A program made the translations under genes and the position numbers. Shown here piece after piece: positions 22,401-30,872 of a stretch of DNA of 39,901 bases. Positions within the stretch are counted from its first letter, which is position 1. Each line of letters opens with the position of its first letter. The notes under the pieces are model-generated. The model searched no databases. It saw only the letters and a list, made by a program, of their open reading frames with translations, and had not been told where the DNA came from. This DNA is from Zopfochytrium polystomum (lineage: Eukaryota > Chytridiomycota > Chytridiomycetes > Chytridiales > Chytridiaceae), in NCBI GenBank assembly GCA_025765615.1, contig JAIVFJ010000450.1:1-39901 (forward strand), in the 5' to 3' direction.

Positions 22401-22621
22401 GCTAAATAAAGATAACTTTGAATTCTACACTAAAGTACAAAAAAAACCAAAAGAAATGAGAATTATTTGTTCTGCATATTCAGGTGCTATATGCAGCAGA
22501 AGGACTTACAATCTCAGAACTTAACAAAAGAATCATTCTTTTTTATTTTCTTTCAATTCAACAACACTGCCTTTGAAAAGGGCAAAAAATACAGTATCAA
22601 AGAGACCAAGCCATTATCTGA

Positions 22622-22908
22622 TCAAAATTGTATGGCAGAAGAAAAGCCTGGCCCCAAAGTGAACATATTTTGCATTGAGAGGAGCTGGAAATTACCACGA
22701 AATTCGGGTGGAAGCCAGATACAGACTTTTGTGACATTGCAGTTGAACCAAACACCATCACTTATCACAGATTCAAGAACCCCTTCCCCACTCTGCAGTC
22801 GCTGTCCTGACAAATTTCGTGCACTAAAATTGTGTGCCAGGCTTGGACCTGTGAGTGTGATATCGCTTCTCTCCACCAGCAATGCTGTTCTAAGCTTGAC
22901 GAACATTC
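22622..22908 (-). pseudogene. Orphaned C-terminus of the TIR-NACHT-WD40 gene
   Basis: This is the last exon part of the gene at 26097-30872, cut off by the retrotransposon. Removing the element and one copy of the 5-bp duplication joins AAA-A at 26105 to GA at 22908-22907. The frame then stays open for 95 codons to a stop at 22622. The segment includes CIWLPPEFRGNF, which resembles the WLPPxxRG motif that closes many fungal NACHT-WD40 proteins. It has no promoter of its own, although the adjacent 3' LTR reads toward it. Confidence 0.85.
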
Positions 22909-22913
22909 TTTTG

Positions 22914-23266
22914 TGTCAGGAACAGGGCAGGACAGGACAAGGCAGACAAGGAACTGAGAGGAGTGATGATTGTATTGGAAACAATAATTCACTTGAGGGA
23001 TGGGACAGGTCCCCCATCCCTCTTTTATACCTTTTGAGAGTGTTCCTTGTCAAGACTCCAAGAAAGTTCCAGAAAGAGCAATTAGTAATACAATGATACC
23101 AATGATACCAATGACAACAAGACAAGTCAGGAAAGCAAAGAAGGTTCCAGAAGGTTCCACAAGGTTCCATGAAGGAATGTTCTAGAAGGTTCCAGAAGGT
23201 TCCAGAAGGTTCCATGAAGGAATGTTCTAGAAGGTTCCAGAGGTTTCCAGAGGGTGATTCATAACA
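22914..23266 (-). repeat. 3' LTR
   Basis: This 353-bp LTR has TGT...ACA ends and is preceded (minus strand) by a polypurine tract. It lacks one GAAGGTTCCA unit that the 5' LTR has; otherwise the two match. Confidence 0.95.
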
Positions 23267-23282
23267 TCATCTCCCCCTTTTA
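23267..23282 (-). promoter_or_regulatory. Polypurine tract for plus-strand priming
   Basis: On the minus strand AAAAGGGGGAGATGA abuts the 3' LTR, the expected position and composition of a Ty3/gypsy polypurine tract. Confidence 0.85.
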
Positions 23283-24862
23283 GGCCTCTTCTGCAACTTG
23301 GTGGGGTACCTGGTCTTGAACTCGAGCAGAAGGTCTTGGCAGTGAGTGAGGTTTGACTCAGGCTCCCAGGTGTTGTCAGCATCTGAGTAACCTTTCCACT
23401 TAACAAGGAACTTGAGTGTTCTTCCAAACCACTTGGCATCCAAGATTTGTTCAACCTCAAATTCCTCTTCACCTTCTACCTCAACTGGAGGGGGAGGAGG
23501 AACAACTCTGCCTGGAATGGAATTGGCCACAAACTTCTCTAAAAGGCTGACATGGAAAACTGGGTGGATCTTCATGGATGCAGGGAGATCCAGCTTGAAG
23601 GTGACTGGATTGATTTGCTCCAAGATCTTGAAAGGTCTCAACTTGAGGTTGTCTAGCTTGGGACTTGGTCTTTTGGACTGCAAGTTCTTCCTCATGCCTG
23701 GCCAGTAAAAGTCTCTGGAAACAAGCTCATATGTCTTGTGCTCTCCTGGGTGTCCAGCTGTTGCTGCATCATGCCTTGTCTTGAGTATCTCAAGTTTTTC
23801 CTCTTCTTGGCTGATTTGAATCTTGTGAGGCTTGGGGTCCTTGGAAATAGCATGGGCCCACACACTGTCAGGAAGCAGTGAAAGGTGTGTCTTGGGTGGT
23901 GGGGTGAAACCATCTCCCCCTTCAGGTGCAAGGTCTGTCCTTCTGTGCTCATCAGCAGTGGGGCTTGAATTGTTGACTGGGAACTGTGATTCTTGAATCT
24001 TTGACTGAGGGTTCTGTTCTTGGCAAAGACTGTGAGCTGTGGAGCTTGAATCTTGAATTTGGACTGTGAACTGTGGTACTTGAAGCTTTGACTGTGGGTT
24101 CTGTGAACTACAGACTTGGCCATGACTGTGAGCTCTATGAGCTGTGCTGGAATCTTGACTATGAACTGTGAACTGTGAAACTTGAATCTTGGCTGGGATC
24201 TGTGAGCTGCAGGCTGATACTGGAGCTGTCATTTGTGGTTGACCTTGGATACTAGGCTGAGAGCCTTGAATCAGGGACTTGAGAGCATGAGACTTGGAGG
24301 CTTGACTTGAGTTTTGGGTGACTGTTCCAATTGGTGGAGGTTGGACTTGACCAGTGACCCAATCAATGGCAGGGTTCTGGGCTTGCAGCCATGGTAATCC
24401 CAGGATGACAGAGAATGTGGGTGAGCCAAGATCCAATACTTCCAGATTGACCATGGATGGTGGAAAGTCTTGGATGTGGAGGTTTAGCTTGGTTTCATGG
24501 CTGATTTCCTTGAACAGAGCATGATTGGCAAAGTGGACCTTGAGGGGTGTGGATTTCTTGATCGTAGGAATGGCACAAGACTTGGCAAGGGTGGCATCAA
24601 TGATGTTGCAGGATGATCCAGAGTCTATAAGGGCCTTGGTTGTGATGGTTGACTTGGGTGAGAGTTGAATCTTGACATCCATGGTGAGTTGGTGGGGCTT
24701 GGAATCTGAGGTGTTTGTGGTGCTGGTGGTGGTGATGAAACAGGGGCAGCTTGGAGGAGGGTCCAGGGAATTGCCCCTCAGTGAGCCTGGACCTGGGAGT
24801 TTGGGTGCTTCTTCCTTGGGCAGTCCTTGACAGCATGCTCCTTGGAGCCACAGTAAAAACAC
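23267..24862 (-). CDS. Protease - truncated integrase - chromodomain polyprotein
   Basis: An open frame of 531 codons overlaps the end of gag by about 85 nt in the -1 frame, so it is probably made by frameshifting; the first codon here is only the frame edge. Domain order: a retroviral-type aspartic protease (ALIDSGSSCNIID near residue 87 and ILGLPWL near residue 155); a Ser/Gln/Thr-rich repetitive linker; the start of the integrase zinc domain (RHDAATAGHPG...FYWPGM); a direct jump to the integrase C-terminal module (RPSPKL...IHPVFHVSLLEKF); and a chromodomain (EVEQILDAKW...FLVKWKGYSDADNTWEP). RT, RNase H and the DDE core are missing, yet the frame is intact. The deletion joints look clean. 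The chromodomain should bind modified histone tails and bias integration. Confidence 0.9.
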   Translation of the reverse strand: MFLLWLQGACCQGLPKEEAPKLPGPGSLRGNSLDPPPSCPCFITTTSTTNTSDSKPHQLTMDVKIQLSPKSTITTKALIDSGSSCNIIDATLAKSCAIPTIKKSTPLKVHFANHALFKEISHETKLNLHIQDFPPSMVNLEVLDLGSPTFSVILGLPWLQAQNPAIDWVTGQVQPPPIGTVTQNSSQASKSHALKSLIQGSQPSIQGQPQMTAPVSACSSQIPAKIQVSQFTVHSQDSSTAHRAHSHGQVCSSQNPQSKLQVPQFTVQIQDSSSTAHSLCQEQNPQSKIQESQFPVNNSSPTADEHRRTDLAPEGGDGFTPPPKTHLSLLPDSVWAHAISKDPKPHKIQISQEEEKLEILKTRHDAATAGHPGEHKTYELVSRDFYWPGMRKNLQSKRPSPKLDNLKLRPFKILEQINPVTFKLDLPASMKIHPVFHVSLLEKFVANSIPGRVVPPPPPVEVEGEEEFEVEQILDAKWFGRTLKFLVKWKGYSDADNTWEPESNLTHCQDLLLEFKTRYPTKLQKRPKRGR

Positions 24863-25701
24863 AGTCCCTGCTGGGCCCTCCTTGTTTTCTCCTCTTGGCT
24901 CAGAGGACCCTTAGGAAGTGTCTCAACTGCATCCACTTGCATGGGTTCAGGAACTGTGAGAGCTTGAGGAACTGGGGTAGGTCTTGATGTAGTTCCTACT
25001 TGTCTTTGCTTCAGCCTCTTGGAGTAGAGCCTGTTGTCAATCTTGATGGCAAGGAGAATGTACTCTTCCAAGGTCTCAGGGATGTGCAGAGACTGGGAGA
25101 GCATGTCTTGGATAGACTCATGGAGACCATCATGGTACAGCTCCATCAGAGCTGCATCATTGTATCCAGAGTCTCTGGCTAGTTGCTTGAATTGGTTGGT
25201 GTAGGCCACACAAGATTGCTTTCCTTGCTTGATATGCTTGAGCTTGGATCTTGCTGTCCAAGATGCGTAGGGGTCACCAAAGGTAGCTTCCAGCCCCTCC
25301 CAGAGCTCTTGCAGGGTGGTGGGTGTGCTTGGGAGAGATCTGTACCATGATTGAGCTTGACCAGACAGGAGGGTGCTTGTGAAAAGAACCTTGACTTGCT
25401 CACTGGGAAATCTTGAAGGTTGGAGAAGGATGACATTCTCCACAGTGGCCATGAAGTTCCTAAGGTCTTTGGCCAGCCCAGTGAACTTGTCAGGGCTGGG
25501 AACCTTGGGCTCTCTTGCTTGGTTGGCTTGAGGCAGGGGAAGAGCTTGATGTTCTTGTTGGTGAAGTTGTTGTTGAAGCTGGTGCTGCTGGTGAAGGACT
25601 TGTTCTTGAAGTTGGTGTGTCTGTCTTGAGAGGGCTTGTAATTGGTCCATCAAGGCTTGGAAGGCAGTTGCATCAGGGAAGGTGTTGTTTGGGTCAGACA
25701 T
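24778..25701 (-). CDS. Gag capsid/nucleocapsid protein of the LTR element
   Basis: Starts at ATG 25701, about 40 nt inside the 5' LTR, and encodes 307 residues. A Gln-rich coiled N-terminus is followed by a Ty3-type capsid domain (PDKFTGLAKDLRNFM, GQAQSWYRSL, FGDPYASWTARSKL, YTNQFKQLA). Near the C-terminus is one CCHC zinc knuckle, CFYCGSKEHAVKDC. It is the structural protein that packages the element RNA. The frame is intact, so this copy could supply capsids. It ends in an overlap with the protease frame. Confidence 0.93.
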   Translation of the reverse strand: MSDPNNTFPDATAFQALMDQLQALSRQTHQLQEQVLHQQHQLQQQLHQQEHQALPLPQANQAREPKVPSPDKFTGLAKDLRNFMATVENVILLQPSRFPSEQVKVLFTSTLLSGQAQSWYRSLPSTPTTLQELWEGLEATFGDPYASWTARSKLKHIKQGKQSCVAYTNQFKQLARDSGYNDAALMELYHDGLHESIQDMLSQSLHIPETLEEYILLAIKIDNRLYSKRLKQRQVGTTSRPTPVPQALTVPEPMQVDAVETLPKGPLSQEEKTRRAQQGLCFYCGSKEHAVKDCPRKKHPNSQVQAH

Positions 25702-25728
25702 GATGGCAGAGAGTAGTGGGAGAGGGTG

Positions 25729-25739
25729 AAGTGAATTAT
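25729..25739 (-). promoter_or_regulatory. Primer-binding site complementary to the element's own 5' RNA end
   Basis: Two bases after the 5' LTR the minus strand reads ATAATTCACTT. Its exact complement AAGTGAATTAT lies in the LTR at 25812-25822, 35 nt past the TATA box, where the transcript should start. No match to the usual initiator-tRNA primer is evident. This is the arrangement of Tf1-type self-priming. Confidence 0.7.
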
Positions 25740-25849
25740 GATGTCAGGAACAGGGCAGGACAGGACAAGGCAGACAAGGAACTGAGAGGAGTGATGATTG
25801 TATTGGAAACAATAATTCACTTGAGGGATGGGACAGGTCCCCCATCCCT

Positions 25850-25857
25850 CTTTTATA
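25850..25857 (-). promoter_or_regulatory. TATA box of the LTR promoter
   Basis: TATAAAAG on the minus strand, conserved in all three LTR copies, 35 nt upstream of the AAGTGAATTAT segment proposed as the RNA start. Confidence 0.8.
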
Positions 25858-25967
25858 CCTTTTGAGAGTGTTCCTTGTCAAGACTCCAAGAAAGTTCCAG
25901 AAAGAGCAATTAGTAATACAATGATACCAATGATACCAATGACAACAAGACAAGTCAGGAAAGCAAA

Positions 25968-26086
25968 GAAGGTTCCAGAAGGTTCCACAAGGTTCCATGA
26001 AGGAATGTTCTAGAAGGTTCCAGAAGGTTCCAGAAGGTTCCAGAAGGTTCCATGAAGGAATGTTCTAGAAGGTTCCAGAGGTTTCC
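25968..26086 (-). promoter_or_regulatory. Heat-shock-element array in the LTR U3 region
   Basis: The sequence is built of alternating GAA and TTC triplets with 2-bp spacers (GAAGGTTCCAGAAGGTTC...), including TTCTAGAA cores. Inverted GAA pentamers at 5-bp spacing are the binding site of heat-shock factor trimers. The array lies upstream of the TATA box. Copies at 23138-23246 and about 13312-13385 are in the other LTRs and differ in unit number. Confidence 0.75.
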
Positions 26087-26096
26087 AGAGGGTGAT

Positions 26097-29000
26097 TCAT
26101 AACATTTTGCCATTTCTGTCCTTCAAAACAACATATTGCCCATCAGCACTAAATCCAGTGAATGAAAAACCGTCCACCTTATGCAGCTCCTGGCCAGTGG
26201 AAGCATTCCAAATCCTGACTGTCTTGTCATCACTTCCAGACACAACAAACTGCCCATCAGGACTGAATGCTGCAGAGGTGACATCACGAGTGTGTCCCTC
26301 CAGCTTATGCAGCTCCTGACCAGTGGAAGCATTCCAAATCCTGACTGTCTTGTCGCAACTTCCAGACACAACAAACTGCCCATCAGGACAGAATGCTGCA
26401 GAGTTGACAAAACTACTGTGTCCCTCCAACTTATGCAGCTCCTGACCAGTGGAAGCATTCCAAATCCTGACTGTCTCATCAACACTTCCAGACACAACAA
26501 ACTGCCCATCAGGACTGAATGCTGCAGACCAGACATAACCAGAGTGTCCCTCCAGCTTATGCAGCTCCTGACCAGTGGAAGCATTCCAAATCCTGACCGT
26601 CTTGTCATCACTTCCAGACACAACAAACTGCCCATCAGGACTGAATGTTGCAGAGGTGACAACAGAAGAGTGTCCCTCCAGCTTATGCAGCTCCTGACCA
26701 GTGGAAGCATTCCAAATCCTGACTGTTTCGTCAGAACTTCCAGACACAACAAACTGCCCATCAGGACTGAGTGCTGCAGAGTCGACAGAATGAGTGTGTC
26801 CCTCCAGCTTCTGCAGCTCCTGACCAGTGGAAGCATTCCAAATCCTGACTGTTTTGTCATAACTTCCAGACACAACAAACTGCCCATCAGGACTGAATGC
26901 TGCAGAGGTGACACGATCAGTGTGTCCCTCCAGCTTATGCAGCTCCTGACCAGTGGAAGCATTCCAAATTCTGACTGTCTTGTCCCCACTTCCAGACACA
27001 ACAAACTGCCCATCAGGACTGAATGCTGCAGAGGAGACCCATTCAGAGTGTCCCTCCAGCTTATGCAGCTCCTGACCAGTGGAAGCTTTCCAAATCCTGA
27101 CTGTCTTGTCCCCACTTCCAGACACAACAAACTGCCCATCAGGACTGAATGCTGCAGAGTTGACATAATCAGAGTGTCCCTCCAGCTTATGCAGCTCCTG
27201 ACCAGTGGAAGCATTCCAAATCCTGACTGTCTGGTCACTACTTCCAGACACAACAAACTGTCCATCAGAACTGAATGCTGCAGATAAGACATAATCAGAG
27301 TGTCCCTCCAGCTTATGCAGCTCCTGGCCAGTGGAAGCATTCCAAATCCTGACTGTCTTGTCCCCACTTCCAGACACAACAAACTGCCCATCAGGACTGA
27401 ATGCTGCAGAGTTGACATAATCAGAGTGTCCCTCAAGAATATTCAAATAGGAAGGCCAAGATTTTGGTTGCCCCTTTACAACTTTGGGGCATGACACACT
27501 TCCAGGAACATTCTGAACAAATGTTTTAAAAAATTCAGTGTTACTTGGGGAGAATGGAAGAGCAGTGAAGTAAACTTGCAACGCAGATGCCTTGAGTGGA
27601 ATGAGAAACTTTTGCAAAACCCTTTTCATGTCTTCCATCAGGGTATACAGTTGTTTCTTTTCAGGAATAGTGGCAAGACTCTGGAGCTTTGTCATCGCAG
27701 GAATCACCAAATGGAGTGAGTCTAGCAAGCTGCATGCTTCCAAGAAGTGATGTCCATGGTGCACAATAAATGTTTCCAATTCAGCAAAAAGAGTCTGATC
27801 AATCTGAAGGAATTTCCTGAAGGAAGTCACAGCAGCACTTTTGACTGGATCTTTCCTCATTTGTGCACTTGGCTGGGCTGCATCTTTATTCCTCTTGAAA
27901 AAACCGAAAAATGATTCCTTTCCTTTGGCCTTTGCGTCTTGTTTTGCCTCTGAGGGTTGATTCTCTTCCACTTTAATAATCTCACTGGTAGTTTCCACAG
28001 AGGAGTCAAAACAGTGCTGCCAGAAGTGCTTCACTGCGTATCTGACATGCTCAGGGATTCCTATTTGCACTTTCTCATCAAAATCAGGAATCTCAGAATG
28101 GAATTCTGAGAATGGCAGATCACACATATTAAATTTCAGGTTCCTGTCCATTGCACTGATGCACAAGCCAGCAAATTCAGAGTGGCTGCTTTTCAGGTCA
28201 ATCTGAAGAGACAACTTGCATCTTTCAGGATTTATCAGGTAGTCCTTAACAGATTTGTGGAAAATCCTAATCTTCTTGGTGGAACCATCGAGCACAAGGA
28301 TAGGATCAAGCATCCGGATGCACCTCATCACATTTTCAGGTTTCTCCTTGTCCAGCAGAGAGGCAATGGCTGCTGCTGTCAGAGGTTCATAGGCAAGAAC
28401 AATGATGGACAACACAGCACCGAGAAGACTTTCCAAAGTACTCTCTTTGATAGACTGAAGGATGCCATTGAATATTCTGTCATACATCAAGTCAATGCTT
28501 CCATCCATCTTGTCACCCTCAGTAAGGTCTTTAATTTGCTCAAGAGTGATTTCTTCAGTCCCCAATTTCTGCAAATAAGTGCAAGCAGTCACAAGCCAGA
28601 CAAATATTCCAGCAGACTTTGACACCAGAATCTCGGATCCTTCATCAACAACAGATTGCTCAGCATTTGAAGACCAGAGGAAATTTCTTGTGAACTCAAT
28701 CTGGTCTTGAGTGTTCTCCTCAGCCGTTGGCTCAATCTCCTCAAATGGAATCTTCTCAAAGGCTTTCACAATATCTACTTCAGGGCGTCCAGTCACCAGC
28801 ATCTTCACATTGACTGGAAGTAGCCTGTTCAGTTCCTGAAAGACTGCAAGAATCTCATTCCTCTTTCCAATGGCTCCACACTCATCCAGGGCATCCACAA
28901 CCAGGACCAAAGGTACATTCAGCTTCTTGCTTTCAACAACCTTCTTCAATGGCTGAACAAGCAATACTTTCATCATCTCAAACACAGATCTGGACAGAAT

Positions 29001-30872
29001 ATCTGGATTGTCTCGCTTGACTTGAAGCAGAATCTCTCCATACTGAAGACTGAACTTTGCAAGACCAAACACAAGAGTCAAGACCAGGTTCCGAGCGCTG
29101 CTGCGACGATCGTCATCATGCTTGCAGAAGAACAAGCCCCCAAGCATCCCCTGGGCCTGCAGCTCCCTGGAGACCATGGCAGCCATCACAGACTTGCCCA
29201 CTCCAGCCACGCCTTTCAACCACATCACCCTGTTGGCACTGGCAGCAGAGGGATCATCTGGAGAAAGAAAGTTGAACACTCTCTCAAGCAGCCACTGCCT
29301 AGATCCAGAAAGCACATTCTTCAGGAGAGCCTCCCTCTCGAGATCCATGAATTCAGACAGGGGAGACAACCAGTTCTCCAATTCAGCCAAACTAGATCTG
29401 GAAAGTGAAATATCTTGGCTTGGACTGGGAGTTTTCAATTCAGCCTTACGGCGACTGTACACTTCTCTGGCTTCAGTCACAATCCTGTGAAGGTTAAAAG
29501 AAGGGCATGTCTAAGTAATGAAAGACGTAATTTTAAAAAAAAAAAAGTGTTCACACGCACGTCATTACATCATTCTCAGGATTTGCCTTTGTCCCATTCA
29601 GGTCTAAAATCATCTTGATTGTTTGAGACACAGATTGGAGGCCAGGACTTAAAGGGTGGGCATGGGGGTGGTCAGGAAACTTCTTGAGATCAAAGGTGCT
29701 GAAGTCCACCATGACCTTTGCCTTTTTGCCATTTGCCAAGGTCGCCTCATCTCGGCATGAAAGAAGCACAGGAAGGATGTCATGGCCTCTTCCTTTCTTC
29801 ATCTGAAGTGCAAGCTCCCACTATACGCATTTGTCAGAGGGGAATACCAATTGGGACAACAAACTCACTTCCAACAAGCAGTTGTCAGGCTCTTTGTCAG
29901 CCTTTTGCATTCTGACCATGCTCGCATCAGAACACAGGAGAATGATGACGGACGAGTGAAACAGTCCAGACATGAAGCTGATTCCCCAATCCTGGGCATA
30001 GGCCAGGCACTCTGCATCCCAAAAAGCATGTCTTCCAGCCATCCTGGACTCCTCAGTGAGGACAGATCCAGTGTAACTTTCCAACAGGGTGATCTTCATT
30101 CTGTCAAACAGGTTCCTTGCAAAACCTGCCTCAGACGCTTGCCGGTAGCTGACAAGAATTTGAGAGAAAGCCACAGGGAGAAGCACAATGAGGAACAAAC
30201 CTGATGAAAAAGGGGTGGTTTTGAACACTGCTTTTGCATTCCCAGTCATCTGGAATCAGCTCCATCCATTTATCTGGGAGAGTCAAGAAAACAAGCCAAA
30301 GAGTGGGCCATGAGCCATTGAGGCAACGAATTGAATCAGATTCCTCACCTTTCTTCAGTGGAAGACTCTTATCGTAGCTGTCACTGACAGTAGCTGCCAC
30401 AGTTGAGTTGCCACCAGAAGCAACAGCGGGAGCAGCAGGAGCAGCATGGGCAGCAGTGTCCGCAGGAGCAGCAAGAGCAGCAGGAGCAGCCACGACACTT
30501 GGGTTGCTTGTGCCAGCAACAGCAGGGGCGACATTTCCAGTGGCACCAGAGCCCACAGCGAGCACCTTGAATTTTGAGAGGTTCAATTCACACTGGAACT
30601 AAGCCAGAAACAAGGACAAAAAAAAGGAAGAACCTTACTTTCCACTTGTAATTCTGAGAAAGCAGACTGGGCAAATCATCACTGGGGTCAAGGACCATTG
30701 CATCGCTGGTGGCAGAGTCCACGTACACCAACTCAATGGCAGGAGAGATCTGGAACCTTGCAGCCACAAGCTGAAGCAAGCCATCAAAACTCGTGTTGGT
30801 TGGAACGTGGATCTTCCGTCCAAGGTCATTGTGAACAAATGCCACAATCCACGCAGTTGTTTGGCTGGTCAT
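26097..30872 (-). CDS. PB1-like/TIR/NACHT/WD40 STAND receptor, C-terminus cut by a retrotransposon
   Basis: Model (5' to 3'): exons 30872-30639, 30598-30349, 30273-30201, 30148-29869, 29820-29561 and 29484-26097, with GT-AG introns and matching phases; 1,494 residues. Residues 1-95 resemble a PB1/ubiquitin-fold domain (RKIHVPTNTSFDGLLQLV, LVYVD, DPSDDLPSLL). An Ala-rich linker follows. Residues about 182-340 are a TIR domain: FFISYR formed across a splice junction, FWDAECL, SVIILLCSD and CLLEWELAL, whose Glu fits the NADase catalytic position. NACHT has Walker A GVAGVGKS (about 457-464), Walker B LVLVVDALDE (about 558-567) and MLVTGRPE. Ten WD40 repeats start near residue 1044. By family knowledge the WD40 part senses ligand, NACHT switches with nucleotide and TIR signals. 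The present stop codon lies in the inserted LTR; the original C-terminus is at 22622-22908. Confidence 0.85.
26170..27450 (-). repeat. Ten near-identical 126-bp WD40 repeat units
   Basis: Ten 42-codon units follow each other, each with SPDGQFVVSGS and TVRIWNASTGQELHKLEGH. They are almost identical in DNA. Differences cluster at two spots: the four residues after GH (SDYV, SEWV, TDRV, THSV, SSVV, SGYV, SSFV, TRDV) and the residue after SGS (G, S, Y, D, V, C). A degenerate eleventh unit is where the retrotransposon inserted. Confidence 0.93.

Larger units (their letters stand above)
22914..26104 (-). mobile_element. Non-autonomous chromodomain Ty3/gypsy LTR retrotransposon (full length)
   Basis: A 3,191-bp element on the minus strand is bounded by LTRs at 25742-26104 (5') and 22914-23266 (3'). 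The TTTTG duplication flanks it at 22909-22913 and 26105-26109. The LTRs are identical except for one extra 10-bp unit in the 5' LTR, so insertion is recent. Inside are gag, protease, a truncated integrase and a chromodomain. Reverse transcriptase, RNase H and the integrase catalytic core are absent, so it must rely on another element. It sits in the last WD40-like unit of an NLR-type gene in the same transcriptional direction. A solo LTR at 13299-13606 shows an older copy. Confidence 0.95.
25742..26104 (-). repeat. 5' LTR
   Basis: This 363-bp LTR starts (minus strand) TGTTATGAATC and ends GTTCCTGACA. Its U3 part holds the heat-shock-element array, followed by TATAAAAG at 25850-25857. Its first bases supply the premature stop codon of the interrupted NLR gene. 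Confidence 0.95.

Noticed and set aside
26181..27287. Long plus-strand open frame opposite the WD40 repeats
   Set aside because: It is the antisense image of the 126-bp repeat and has no domain of its own.
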